DNA from: Homalodisca vitripennis
Lineage: Eukaryota; Arthropoda; Insecta; Hemiptera; Cicadellidae
Assembly: GCF_021130785.1 (NCBI RefSeq)
Contig: NC_060207.1
Location: 8,821,501-8,885,500, forward strand
Length of the DNA stretch: 64,000 nucleotides
Direction of reading: 5' to 3'
This document shows positions 48,210 to 60,711 of this stretch, piece by piece. Every line of letters starts with the position of its first letter. Position 1 is the first letter of the stretch. Both the position numbers and the translations under genes were made by a program. The notes under the pieces are model-generated. The model searched no databases, was not told where the DNA came from, and saw nothing but the letters and a program-made list of their open reading frames with translations.

Positions 48210-48890
48210 AACTTTTTCTTTTGTATTTTGTTTTGAATTCATTTTAATATATAGATTTTTTTACCTTAAGCTCATTTTATTTTGTGTTGGTTAAAACATG
48301 TTTTTTATGTTATATTTAAATTATAGTTTAATAATTTACCGAAATTATGTAAAACTATTGTAAATTTACTGTATATAATATGAGGTTGAGTGGCAGAGAG
48401 GGTTTGATAGATAGATATAACTCTGCCTCTTTAATAAAGGCTTTTTCCATTTCATTGTTATTTCATTTCATGTCATTTGTATTTAATTTAATTTTTTATT
48501 TTATTTTATTTCATTAAGTGCGAATTGTGTCCGATTTATGGATGACGAAGAGTCCAAAAAAGTATATTTAATATATATATATACACAGAAACTTTTTCTT
48601 TTGTATTTTGTTTTGAATTCATTTTAATATGTAGATTTTTTTTACTTTAAGCTCATTTAATTTTGTGTTGGTTAAAACATGTTTTTATTTTATATTTAAA
48701 TTATAGTTTAATAATTTACCGAAATTATGTCAAACTATTGTAAATTTACTGTATATAATATGACGTTGAGTGGCAGAGAGGGTTAGATAGATATAACTCT
48801 GCCTCTTTAATAAAGGCATTTTGCATTTCATTGTTATTTCATTTCATGTCATTTGTATTTAATTTTATTTTAATTTTATTTTATTTCATT
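48004..48890 (+). mobile_element. LINE-tail-like insertion with internal duplication
   Basis: Unit 2 of the duplication is continuous at acaattagg|tgagatgtgt, whereas unit 1 is interrupted there by about 885 bases, so unit 2 serves as the empty site. The insert starts gtcttgctgctgggggcccg. Further on it carries gttgagtggcagagagg and aactctgcctctttaataaa, a pattern known from arthropod non-LTR element 3' regions, and it ends in atttcatt-rich repeats. No reverse transcriptase is present. A (TA)n tract of about 60 bases lies at 48132-48202. Confidence 0.5.
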
Positions 48891-48937
48891 AAGTGCGAGA
48901 TGTGTCCGATTTATGGATGACGAAGAGTCCAAAAAAG
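48183..48937. repeat. 380-bp tandem duplication within the insertion
   Basis: The segment starting atacacagaaactttttctt (48201) recurs at 48581 with over 90% identity by eye. The repeated unit includes the element tail and also about 45 bases of flank (gtgtccgatttatggatgac through gagtcc), so the duplication happened after insertion. The second copy has small changes (tgaggttg to tgacgttg; loss of one gatagata unit). Confidence 0.85.
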
Positions 48938-49143
48938 GGAAATATCAAAATGAGGAAAACTGCTAATCGAACGCTTGCCTTACTAACTCATATGATGGCA
49001 CGTTTGCAGGGATCTAGCTTGGATAGTGGCGCCATCGGATAACGAGGTGGTCTCCATGTTGGTTATTTAGACCACAACCATGCAATAACCGTTTTGGCTT
49101 TATAACACATGGTTTTTAACTCGTACCGACATTACAATGTAAT

Positions 49144-49186
49144 CCTTGTGTTACCTTTGTTGCAATGTTACAAAGGTAACACAAGG
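49144..49186. repeat. 17-bp perfect hairpin
   Basis: ccttgtgttacctttgt at 49144-49160 and its exact complement at 49170-49186 enclose a 9-nt loop. It lies at the junction between the two units of the tandem duplication. Confidence 0.85.
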
Positions 49187-49189
49187 TAA

Positions 49190-50075
49190 GCCAGGTGTAC
49201 ACAATGTTACAACCGAATTGGTAATCAAAAGGATGAAGTTTGAGTATGTTAAAAGACAACATTGGTTACCACTAGTTTTCAAAGTGACAAATTGCGAATA
49301 ACTTAAACACAATGTATTTATGATTCACAGTACTGGCACCTCCGTCACTTTATAATTATTCAATTATAATATTATAATTTTATTCAATAGATTAAAAAAT
49401 TAGGGGAAAACTGTTTAAATTTCTTATTAACTAGCTAATTAGGCAACATATTTGACAACTTTCACAATTCCGGAAAGCTCCCTCACTTTTAAGAGTAGTT
49501 ATTAATAGTGTTAAGTGTTGAAACTATTGTGGACTTATTTCGTATCAAACATTTTGTCCGTGTACCTAGTGTTTTACACTGATATATCTGTACCAAGCTA
49601 AGGCCAATATAATTTTATAAAAATTATAGTTTGATATTTTTTACTCTTTTGATAATCTTCCTTTATGAGTCCCATGTGTAACGTTTGTGAGCGTTTCTTT
49701 CAGCTCCTTGTCTACTACTCAAGCAATCACTCACTAAAAAGATCTCACGTTTTTGGTAAGATTTTATCTACAGGAAGTATTTTATTGTGGTGTTCTTGTA
49801 TACAGTGTACATTGTTTATTTATCCGAGTTTGTGTACAATTAGGTGAGATGTGTTCGCTCTTTGAATGACAAACAAACAGCCGAACAGCAGGAAATATCA
49901 AACAGATTACATCTGCTAATCGATTGTTTGCCTGGCCAAGTCTCGTGATGGCATGTTTGCAAGGATGTTGCTTGGGTGATGACGTCATGAGATAACGAAG
50001 TGGTTTCTTATACCGCAATCATTCATTAGCAATTGTAGTTTTTATAACAGCGTTAACTAGTACCGACTATAGGGC
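49190..50075. repeat. Diverged tandem duplication, unit 2 (uninterrupted)
   Basis: It carries the same blocks as 46930-49130 in the same order, without the 885-bp insertion and without the 17-bp minisatellite and 5S-like segment. It is therefore the better guide to the ancestral arrangement. Short ORFs at 49665-49847 and 49782-50018 lie in it and are not supported. Confidence 0.6.
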
Positions 50076-53069
50076 GTATCATTGTTTATTTGCCGTTTAT
50101 CTATAAAAAACAGTTCAAAAACAAGTACAAAAACCTGTATCAAAATACAGCGTTTAAGTTGGCATGCTTAAATAATTTGTCAAATACATAATGACACGAT
50201 TCAAATGCGAGAATTAAATTAAACAGACTTGTTAAAAACTATTGAAGTATCCACAACAAATATAGGAATTACATATAGCAATAAGTAATGTGAAATATAA
50301 TACATAATGAGGACAATATCCAAACGTAATATGGACATATTACACTTACAAAAACGATGACATGAAAATAACTAATTAATGACCACATAACATAATGGGA
50401 TGATAAAATGAAAGGTATGAGTCGTAAACTAATACCATAAATATTACTATGTAAAACGTACCATAACTATAGGAATAATTAGTGATGTAATATAGTAACT
50501 AATTTAATTTGGAATTAAACAAAAAGTGATAAAAAAGCCATCATCTGCAATAATATTGGTTAGAATAATATAATATATGAATAAATGAAAAATAGATGAC
50601 GGTACATGTAAGTATTATAATAATATGTATTACAAAATCGTAGTTATTAGGGTATAGTATTTGTCAACCTGTAAGGATAGTCAACATTATCTCACATCCT
50701 AAGGAAAAGTTACTGCACTGAATGTAGTAATGTATTCCTATAATAGAGGCTAGTTATAACACGTAGCTTATATGTAGTCTAATAGTCTGTACATGTCTCA
50801 TTTACAGCTGTGCTCTCTAGGAATGACGTTTAAATTAAATTAATCAAAAAGTCACTAATCTCATCATCAATAACACAAAAGGTAATGTTATAATCCGAAT
50901 CATAATATTTGTCAGAAATCTCACTGTGGTAGCATGAATTCTGAAATTAATTACTAAAGGAACAGTTGGTTGGTTTTTCCAGAGACTTTTACAAGTGAAA
51001 TTGGTTTAATAAAAGGCTACTTGCAGTCTTTACAAGTAATATAATATTTAAAAAAAATTTAAAAAAAAATTGTAATAGACTTATCACTCCCATACTTGTC
51101 TTCTGTCATGTATGCAGTTTGTCCTAGATTTTTTTAAAACTTATGTTATTGCCAAAGTTATAACAAAACAATGTTTTAGACCACTCAATTTGCTTTTATT
51201 GTGGGAGAGGAAATGATGTAATTATTAATACGGTAAAAATGCAATTCTCAGTAAAACCTAATCCATGTTGATTATGTAATTATTACGCACAATATTTCTC
51301 ATGTAAAACTGAATCAGGACAAATCAAATCAGTATTTTATTGCGAAAAATTCTTTACAATGAATAGCAAAAAACGTCATATTATATCCGTTAACCTTTTT
51401 AAAACATATGTACCGCAAGAAATCTCACTCAAACATAATATTTACTTATACATACGTCGCTCCATTCGCCAATCCTCCCACCTACAGCAACGGTGACAGC
51501 TCTGTTGGCAGTCCCCCAGTCGTATGCCATAACCTCGTTAACATTATAAAATCTTTTAGACGCTAAAAAGGGTTTTTTAGCGTTTGGATATTTTGTATTG
51601 GTATTATTATATTTAAAAGATGAACATATTCCTTTCCTTCTGTTTTCATTATTTGCTATTTATTCAGCCCAATAGATATGTTGAAAGTATGTTTTAATAA
51701 GAGCATGACCTGTGAGATAAAGTTATTACATTGTTACCTAGAGTCGACATATACTCTGACAAGCTCGAGCTTTATCTTAATCAGCCTAATCGACCAATGG
51801 CCGTTTGTATTGCTATCACTTCCGTATGTATGGTGGTGACCATTAAACGGTCGTTATTGCCTTTCCGATCTTCGAGATAGATTGGTGGTATAGTCCTACT
51901 AACTTACTGATATAACGCCCTTATAACGACAAGTACACCTTACACTCACGATTTCAATTTAGATGTTTTATTATTATCTCTAGTTTTTCAAATGATTTCG
52001 TAGCACTTACACAATTATTGGAACATATTCCAAGAGTTTTTTCGCCAAACGTCATATATGGGTTGGAAACGCTTTCTATGTGAATATATTCTAAATTGCA
52101 AATTCTGCGCTTGTTCGTTTGCATGGTTATTTTTATAATGAAACTAAAATTTAATATTACGAAATATTTTACTTTAAAATTTTAACACATTTGAAAGTTG
52201 CACAGAGCTTAATAATTTCACCAGATCAACTAAATAATGTGGGAGAAACAACACACAAACCCATAAATTATTTGTTTATTACATAAATTAGAAAACGAAA
52301 AAAGGACTTGTGATCCTTTAATATTTGAGTTCATCACAGTTTACACTTTTGTAGTTTAACTTCTCCTATTGATTATAAAGAACTAAGAACAAGTTTTACA
52401 CAACTGACCATTTTGTATTACTCATTAAACTGATTAACTATTTTAAAATTGTAACAACATTTTAACAAATAATTAACAATTGCATCTAGCTCTCAATTTG
52501 AAACCTATTTTATATTTCAAGAAAAAAGCATCATAGTGTAAACCGTTTGCTAATGTATTAGCTCGACACGGTATGATAACGAAAATGAAAAAAATTCAAG
52601 TGTATAAATAAACTACTAAATAGTATAAATAAACTTTCAGTATAAATGTTGTGTGATCTAATAACTAAATTTGGGCTGCACGCCTCTGCTATTAATAAAC
52701 ACTGAAGCAATTATACTCAATTATCCCTCTTACACCAGCATATTGTCTGGCGATAACAATAAGAGTGGCTAGAGCCAATAGCTTTTGAAGCATAAAGAAG
52801 TACTGATTTCACGAAACACTAAGTACTGTACAAACCATTTAAATTCAACCGTCTGGGCGCAGTTGTTTTGTACTTCAGAGGCAACGTCGCCCCGGGCTCC
52901 TCAGAATGTGGGCGGCTTTCTTCAATGTTGATATTAGGTGAGGCTAGTTATTATTTTTATATTAGCCATTTAACCACTATTCGTAATTCCTTAAGTATTA
53001 ACAAATGCTATTATAAAGGAAACAGGATATTTAATCGGACATTTGCCATCGTTCAGTGATACAAAAATA
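50076..53069. other. No supported gene
   Basis: A+T-rich. No ORF, repeat array or transposon end could be supported in this 3-kb stretch, apart from a G+C-richer patch at 51440-51540. The short + ORF at 52868-53059 has no recognised family. Confidence 0.5.
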
Positions 53070-53390
53070 TCAGTAACACTACGTTTCGAGATCTGTAGGT
53101 TTATAAACTGTGTTCTGTAGTTCAATTTAATATTTAGTGCTGTGTTTAGTTTTTTAATAAGTGCATGTTTTCGAGTTAGTGCAGTTGACACATGACGTGG
53201 TGGTGGTGATTCCTGACTTGCGCGTGGCACAACGCTCTAGCATGATTTATGTATTTTAAGCTAGATTGTGGTTATATTTTAGGTTAGTTATTTGCCTGAA
53301 GAAGAGATTAAATTGCAGAATGATGGAAAATATCCGGAAAAATCCTTTTTTCCTTCATAATCCTTCCATTGCCAAAACAAACCTCGAACA
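53070..53390 (-). mobile_element. Dispersed repeat R42, inverted copy
   Basis: This is the reverse complement of the 42570-42900 repeat with the same block order. It continues on the minus strand into agatctcgaaacgtagtgtt, a tail type also seen at about 59930 (ggtctcgaaacgtcgta) and 61068 (gatttcgaaatgtacatcg). Such tails are familiar from Penelope-like and related retroelements, but I see no reverse transcriptase, so that link is only suggestive. A 79-codon minus-strand ORF crosses it and has no domain. Confidence 0.55.
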
Positions 53391-54049
53391 TACATTACCC
53401 GTAGAACATGTTATTAGTGTATTGCAGATTGAACGTGTGTAGATAAATATATAAACTCAGCAGCACTAAAAAGTATCGGTGTTTCGTGGCCTACAGTATT
53501 GTTTACGGGAAAACCCTTTAGAGTCAGTGGACAGGTAAAAAGAAAATCATTGCGTTATACATTTATTACTTATGTTGGTGAGACGCATAAATTTTCCTTC
53601 TAAATCAACAACACTACATTCATACAATCAGTTAATAAGGGACAAACAGATTAATTAAACTAATTTTCCTCTAAGGGGTTAGGGCTGGCAAGGTGTAATC
53701 GTAACTTAGAGACCAAGCGACCTAAAGGTAATTTCCTAACCACCACCAATGGCTGGACAGGTGGACTGATTGCAAAAAAGTAATAGGGTTTTTTCAAAAT
53801 TTAATTTAGTGCTCGCACTTGTGATCTAAAGTTACCTTCCATGCCGTTGTGGACAGCATGCCAGCAGCTATAAAAAATTATTTTGTTAGTGATTTGTGAA
53901 AAAAATATTAAGATTCCTATGTAGCAAAATAGTCAAAAAATCTCATTGGCAAATATTTCTAAAATGTTTGGTTGCGTAAAAGAGTATTATTTTAAAGCAG
54001 ATTCAAATTATCATCTCATTCTAGACACGCGTAAATATTTAACAGGGGC
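53391..54049. other. No feature seen
   Basis: A+T-rich spacer leading into the tandem array. Confidence 0.5.
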
Positions 54050-55620
54050 ATAAAACATGAGACTTATTGTGATGCTAAGACCAAGATTCTACCAAATACA
54101 GTAAATAACCTCCTTTTTGTTTGTTTACATACCAAAATTCTAAGGCATATTTAAGAATATCACATTTGATCAAATATAACACTTAGCTGCTAAAGCCTTC
54201 ACATCACCAGTGATAATAACGTGACCTTATTTATATTTGTTTACATCTCGTGATCCAGGTCGATGTGGTTGGGTGGCACAATTGTTAAAATATAAAAGTG
54301 GGCGTGAGGCGTGAGATCGATTGTACAGCTAGGGCTATGATATCACATGTGATAATAACTGACCTTATTTATATTTGTTTACATCTCATAATCCAGGTCA
54401 AGGTGGATAGATGACACATTTGTTCAAATATATAACAGTTGGTGTGAGGCATGGGATCGATTGAGCAGCTGAGGCCATGATATCACAAATGATAATAACT
54501 GACCTTATTTATGTTTTTTACATCTCATAATCCAGGTCAAGGTGGATGGATGACAAATTTTTTCGAATATAACAGTTGGTGTGAGGCATGAGATCGATTG
54601 TGCTGCTAGGGCCATGATATCACAAATGATAATAACTTACCTTATTTATGTTTGTTTACATCTCATAATCCAGGTCAAGGTGGATTGATGACACATTTGT
54701 TCAAATATAGCAGTTTTTGGTATGAGGCATGAGATCGATTATGCTGCTAGGGCCATGATATCACAAATGATAATAACTGACCTTATTTATGTTTGTTTAC
54801 ATCTCATAATCCAGGTCAAGGTGGATGGATGACACATTTGTTCCAATATAACAGTTGGTATGAGGCGTAAGATCGATTGTGCAGCTAGGGCCATGATATC
54901 ACAAATGATAATAACTAACCTTATTTCTGTTTGTTTACATCTCATAATCCAGGTCAAGGTGGATGGATGATACATTTGTTCAAATATAACAGTTGGTATG
55001 AGGCGTGAGATCGATTGTGCAGATACCAGGGAATGATATCACAAATTATAATAACTGACCTTTTTTCTGTTTAATTACATCTCATAATCCAGGTCAAGGT
55101 GGATGGATGACACATTTGTTCAAATATAGCAGTTTTGGTGTGAGGCATGAGATCGATTGTGCTGCTAGGGCCATGATATCACAAATGATAATAACTGACC
55201 TTATTTATGTGTTGTTTACATCTCATAATCCAGTTCAAGGTGGATGGATGACACATTTGTTCAAATATAGCAATTTTTGGTATGAGGCGTGAGATCGATT
55301 ATGCTGCTAAAGACTTGATATCACAAATGATAATAACTGACCTTATTTATGATTGTTTTCATCTCATAATCCAGGTCAAGGTGGATGGATGACACATTTG
55401 TTCGAATGTAACAGTTGGTGTGAGGCATGAGATCGATTGTGCAGCTATCGCCATGATATCACAAATGATAATAACTGACCTTATTTATGTTTGTTTATAT
55501 CTCATTATCCAGATCTTGGTTGTCGGATGAGACTGACTGACTTGTCGTGATACATTGACGAACTGATTATGCTGTTAAGGCCAAGATATCACCAATAACA
55601 TTATCTGACCTCATTTACCC
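54050..55620. repeat. Tandem array of about eleven 140-bp units
   Basis: The block gataataactgacctta recurs at about 54212, 54351, 54491, 54628, 54769, 54907, 55047, 55187, 55329 and 55467, with periods of 137-142 bp, and in degraded form near 54096 and 55596. Each unit also holds catctcataatccaggtcaa, gtggatggatgacaca and gagatcgatt. Central units are very similar to each other; both edge units are strongly diverged. Indels of one to a few bases separate units. The ORFs in it come from the repeat. Confidence 0.95.
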
Positions 55621-56167
55621 CATATAAAACAGTACGACAGATTCTGATGCTTAAATGGGGATCCCTCCCCATGACAAGTAATGTAAGCCTTCCGCATTAG
55701 CACAGTTAGTTTATGCCATGTAAATGCATAATCTTATAGCAGTATAAGTGCATTAAGGATTATTAGATTATATAAGGATATTACTACGCTATATGATGAC
55801 AACAGATAACTAAGTATTAAACTGATAATAAATATTTCAGATAGGTGAAAGTTTAGTTATTTTAATAAAGGTATGCTTTGATCCTAGAACAATTTAGATT
55901 GGTACAAAATAAGTATTTGTTTAATAACAACATCAGCGATTGATTACTAATATACCAACATTTTCAATTTGATTTATTGAGCATAAAGTACTAAAATTAA
56001 ATCGACAGAAGAAAGTTAGTAAATTTTAAAAAATTTCATTAAATTTAAAGTCGTTTATAAATATAAATATTTAATATCATCTTTAATAATTACTGGAAAA
56101 TTGTAACCTTTTATGGTTTTCATTCCTACTAGCAAACAGGAAGAATCTAAGATAAAGGCGTCAATAT
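55621..56167. other. No feature seen
   Basis: A+T-rich spacer. Confidence 0.5.
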
Positions 56168-56450
56168 ACAGGGTTTGTAAAAAGTCCCGGGACGGCTTAA
56201 TATTTTTTAACCGTTACAGATGGAAGGAGCTATACAAGTTGGTACACTGTTATTATGTATGAAACAATATTTTACTACAATTTCAATGAGCCGCTACCAC
56301 TTCGGTGGGACGGCCCACAAGGAGTCAGAAGAAAGTCTTAAATAGAAGCATAGGTTGATATGCACATCAAATTAAAGGTCTTTATTAGTAAAATACAATG
56401 CCGCAAATCCGACTTTAAACGGACAACCGAGCCCGAAATGGCAGCTATTC
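56168..56450 (+). mobile_element. Transposon-end-like segment
   Basis: It starts tacagggtttgtaaaaagtc, and CAGGG-type starts are common at the ends of arthropod DNA transposons and other elements. The block to about 56450 is G+C-richer than its flanks. I found no matching inverted end and no coding sequence, so the class is undetermined. Confidence 0.3.
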
Positions 56451-56621
56451 AAAGATAACTTGAATTTAAAATGTTGATGTGCTGAAGTTTTGAATCGGTA
56501 TAGTAATTTATTAGCTAGGAAAGTAAATTTTCGCTAATGCTAAGTTATACATATCTAATTATAAAATCATAAATACAGTATATCCAATGCAAGGATCATA
56601 TAGAAAAGAACACCTAACATT

Positions 56622-56798
56622 CTATTGGATAGCACAAGTTCTCTCCGTTTCTTTGTAGACACAGTAAATATGATACTGGCCAATTTGTAAGACATGCCTT
56701 GCTATTGATCCTTCCGGCATCTCTGCCGCTCTTCAAACGATTTCTATCCTCCGTAATACCTCGTTAGCAGGCCTCCAGTCCAAAAGAGGCTTCTTCAT
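56622..56798 (-). pseudogene. Coding-like stretch with one in-frame stop, unidentified
   Basis: The minus strand from the ATG at 56798 gives about 22 codons (start MKKPLLDWRPANEV), then TGA, then a further 35 open codons including RAAEMPEGSIARHVLQIGQY before TAG. The codon mix looks protein-like and the patch is G+C-richer than its surroundings. No family is recognised. It may be an old transposon gene fragment. The + strand is also partly open and has a possible donor, gag|gtaagt, at 56854. Confidence 0.2.
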
Positions 56799-57062
56799 TA
56801 CGGGATACTGAAACAGAATTAAGTTTCCGTTTTAATCAGGTTTTTTTATTAGAGGTAAGTGAATTTGTACTCCCCTGTGCATTAAACAAGGGTTACTCTT
56901 GAACATGTACCAGAAATTATGTGTAAACCACTGGTGTTTCATTTTCAGTCAATCTTTGGTCATTATATTACCTTAAAAAATATATTATTGGTTTTTTCCT
57001 GTAGTATACTTGTGTACTCAGGATTGCTAAAGTCACACCTACCCCCTGATAACTCTTGAACA

Positions 57063-57681
57063 GAAATATATTAACTAATATCCATGGAGGAATTATTATA
57101 AGACTAATCTATATGATATGTCAACGCCTAACTTTAAAGGGATGGATATTATTTTAAATGTAGACAACCTTCACATGACAACCCTTTTTGAAATTAGTTT
57201 AAAAGAAGAACAGTGTCGCAAACTTGAATTTTGTTTCTCAATGCAGTACAAAAGTGCGAACTTTCAAATTTTGTAATAAAAAAATACGCTAAAAACCAAC
57301 ACTTGTTATCAAAAAGTATTTCTGTGAATTATTTAAATAACACAACAAATAAATCTAACCCATGTTTTTATTAGGTTTTTGTAAGAAATATATTAACTAA
57401 TATCCAGGAAGGAATTATTATAAGACTAATCTATATGATATGTCAACGCCTAACTTTAAAGGGATGGATATTATTTTAAATGTAGACTACCTTCACATGA
57501 CAACCCTTTTTGAAATTAGTTTAAAAGAAGAACAGTGTCGCAAACTTGAATTTTGTTTCTCAATGCAGTACAAAAGTGCGAACTTTCAAATTTTGTAATA
57601 AAAAAATACGCTAAAAACCAACACTTGTTATCAAAAAGTATTTCTGTAAATAACACAAAAAATAAATCTAACCCATGTTTA
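57063..57681. repeat. 322-bp tandem duplication
   Basis: Copy 1 starts gaaatatattaactaatatc at 57063 and copy 2 starts with the same bases at 57385. They are nearly identical to about 57376 and 57681. Copy 2 has a small deletion (gaattattta) and a few substitutions (catggagg to caggaagg; gacaacc to gactacc). This is a recent local duplication. Confidence 0.93.
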
Positions 57682-59400
57682 GTTGGGAATTAAAGTTTTC
57701 ATATATCCCATAAAAACCATGATTTATATTCATACAACGATCCCCCAGTGGATTTTATATAGATTTATTCATAAGTTTATAGGAAGATAAGGAATATTAG
57801 GCCAATTGATATTTGGACCCAAATCAAAGCTACGAATCAAATCAAAGCCAAATGTTTTGAAGTATGAATAATTTGATTTCGATACGATAAAAATGTAAAT
57901 TCTAATTCTATACTGGTTTAGCGGATATAATGAAAATAGTAGGTTAAATAAAGTGTAGTACTTGTTTCATCACTATGAAATACTGGGGTATGAACTGTTT
58001 TATGCCTCGGTAAAAACGTGTTAAGTAGTAGATACACAGTAACATCCACAGTAAATACACAACGTGTTTATTTAATTCCAATTCAAGACCATTTATTTTT
58101 TTAAAAGTATTATTATTTTAGGAAAGCGTTTTAATAAAACATTTTAATTGAAGTCGCGTCAATCATCTTCATTCTTTACACAAAATTATTTTAAAATAGT
58201 ATATATTTCTGTTATCTTTGGAGAATAATCTCTATTAAAACAAAATGTTCGACCAAAAGTTTTAGTTCTCTCCTTTTCGTTTAAAGTAACAAATTTACTG
58301 TAACTACATGTAGGAACTACATTTAATAGTAACTAATATGATTGTGATACGCTGTCGACAATTATTCGATCTAAACAATTCGGCCCCTAATTAAGTTCTG
58401 TATGAAACCACTAGTTTTATTCCAATATAATTTATTTTCGTTAATATCCCTCAGGATACTATAATATTATCACAATTATTTTATGACTTTATTTAACAAT
58501 CAAAAAATAAACAAATTTAACTCTGTATACACTCGGTTTCCGTCATAATGGATTTTTTTCTTTATGCATGATATTAATGTGGCACTTCCATTATGTTTAA
58601 GAAGTAGAGAAACAAAAACCACCAATTTATATCAGAGTTTATACAGTTAAAAGTTTCCACACATGTGTATAATCACATTGTTTTCTAAAAGGAGTTCTTA
58701 AGGTAGGAATTATATTAGCTCAAATAAAATATAATCCAAATGCTTACTCGTAAATTTATCATTAGCAGCTAGAATGCGTCTAAATAACTCAGTCGATCGT
58801 CTCAATAAGTCAAATAGGATTAGCATCAAATATATTAATAGTTTTTATTGCAATTAATATTGCATGCAATTATATTTAAACGCTTTGTATACTAACTAAA
58901 CGCTTATTTCCTTCTGAAGTTCTGATGTTATTGAAGTTCCGTTTTGAACCATTCATCTAAGTATTCATTTATTTAAGTACTTAGGGGTTGGTTTAGATAT
59001 TTTAGGCAAAAAACATATTTACAATTGATAACCCAATAAGTTTATTTTGCTTTGTGGCCTAAAAAGCTGAACATTGTTTATGCTATTACTATTTACTAAT
59101 GAATAACTATTATACTCATTGATTGCATTAGTTAATGTAATCAATTAATCTAAAACAACTTGAATATAAAAGATATTAATAGCTGTATCCCCGCAGATAA
59201 AATGAACTGATGCTGAAAGAACGTGGAAGGGAGATGAGGTAAATTAAGGCTTTTGGATATAAACCATCAAATATTTATCATGCAATTAAGTCACCTTTTT
59301 GGAAGTAAGATTGTTAAGGCCTTGTCACTGTAATATTATATATGTTTTGTTCATTATAAAATTTACCTTATACAATTATTGTTTCAAATATTGGATAGAT
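57682..59400. other. No feature seen
   Basis: A+T-rich sequence with no supported features. Confidence 0.5.
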
Positions 59401-59429
59401 GGCTCTTTACTAATACATAGTGCACAATA

Positions 59430-59620
59430 TTAGTGGCTGAGCGTTAGAGAAGCCCATATCTCGAGTGGTTGAAGATAATCATTTTAGTCGACATCTCGTA
59501 AGCGAACTTATAGACTTAAAATTATGCATGAAGCTTGGAACATGGAATTTGGCTGAGTGTTAGTGAACTTCTTACATTGATCTTTTAGATAACCTTAATG
59601 GCAACGATAAGATTGCACTA
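59430..59620 (-). mobile_element. Dispersed GACA-repeat family, inverted copy without GACA
   Basis: Reading along +: ggctgagcgttagagaagcc (59435), catctcgtaagcgaactt, gaagcttggaacatggaatt, ggctgagtgttagtgaac (59551), gataaccttaatggcaacga. The motif again stands on both sides of the core. The GACA tract has been lost. Confidence 0.5.
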
Positions 59621-60703
59621 TAATTAAATTTGTAACTAAACTATTTAGCAAACTATGTATCCAAATAAAAGGCTTGAAGATTTGCATGCACCCTTTACGC
59701 GACACATCGCAGCGTACATCTGCCTTGTTTAAGAAGTTTCTGAATTTTTTATTGACAGAAACTCTTGTTGAATTTAGAGTGGCGTTTAATCATTTTACGT
59801 ATACACTTATTGTCGTCAAATGCTATTATTTAATGCTCTTCGCCGTGTTTTTTATTAACTAGTTTACATGCTCACTTAGTCTTGTGTCCTTAGTTTTTTT
59901 TTAGGACATGAAGAAGATGACAAATACCAGGTCTCGAAACGTCGTATTTCAGTTTTCGTTCAAACTCAACGATAAACATTTCCGTATAAAGCTTATAAAA
60001 CTATTATTAGTATCTACTCATTAATATAACGGCCTCTACTGTAGAAATCAAACTTTACGTTTTACCACCACACTCATTACATTGTCTAAAGCACTTAAAG
60101 CAAAGTGGTCATGGTTAACTTTTTAAACATAGTATTAAATATTTTATTTTTTTAATATCCCAAATCTCTAAATCATGAAATTAAACAGCTTTAAATATTA
60201 CTATGGTAGTAATCATGAAATTAATGTGAACTAAGCAATTATCTGTGCATGTCAACTAGGTTTTATAGATTTATTATGACACGAACATATAAAATATGAT
60301 AAAATTTGTGTGCTCATTATTATTATTAAGAGCTCATACTTTGTAGTGGACTTTACCTGTGCAGTTACCTTAAACAGAAAAAAATAATAAAAATGAATCT
60401 AAATTTAGCGTTACAGTGTTTTAATACGTAATGAGAAATTATTACAATACGTACATATCATAGGGTTATGCATAACAAGAAAGGGTGCCTACTAACATAA
60501 GCAGAACTCGAGGTCATGTCACTTGCGAGTGGATTATCCTGCAGGATTTTATCCTCGCAACAGCCAAGGATATTCCGTCGACGTCAGGGTTGAGAGCCAA
60601 TCCTAAGATTCTGCTACAGTGACCACTTCCAGGTGATTTAGTTCACTGATAAATATCCCAAGAACGTTTTACCTACTAAAATGTTTTCAGCCATAAAAAT
60701 AAC
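59621..60703. other. No supported gene
   Basis: The 62-codon ORF at 59674-59862 has no recognised family. A retroelement-type tail motif (ccaggtctcgaaacgtcgta) lies at about 59928. The rest is A+T-rich. Confidence 0.45.
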
Positions 60704-60711
60704 ATGCTGAA

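Larger units (their letters stand above)
46930..49130. repeat. Diverged tandem duplication, unit 1 (interrupted)
   Basis: Several blocks reappear in the same order in 49190-50075. One is aagctacctcacttttaaga with its continuation at 47213-47290 (matching 49477-49550). Another is tattgtataaagtgtaaatt up to acaattagg at about 47960-48003 (matching 49793-49843). A third is gatgtgtccgatttatggat through ctcgtaccgac at 48900-49130 (matching 49846-50070). Identity is moderate. Unit 1 is much longer because it holds extra insertions: a 17-bp minisatellite, a 5S-like segment and an 885-bp retroposon-like block. Confidence 0.6.

Noticed and set aside
54787..55292. ORFs of about 62 codons in the 54-55.6 kb array
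   Set aside because: Same repeat segments read in different frames; no conservation of frame between units.
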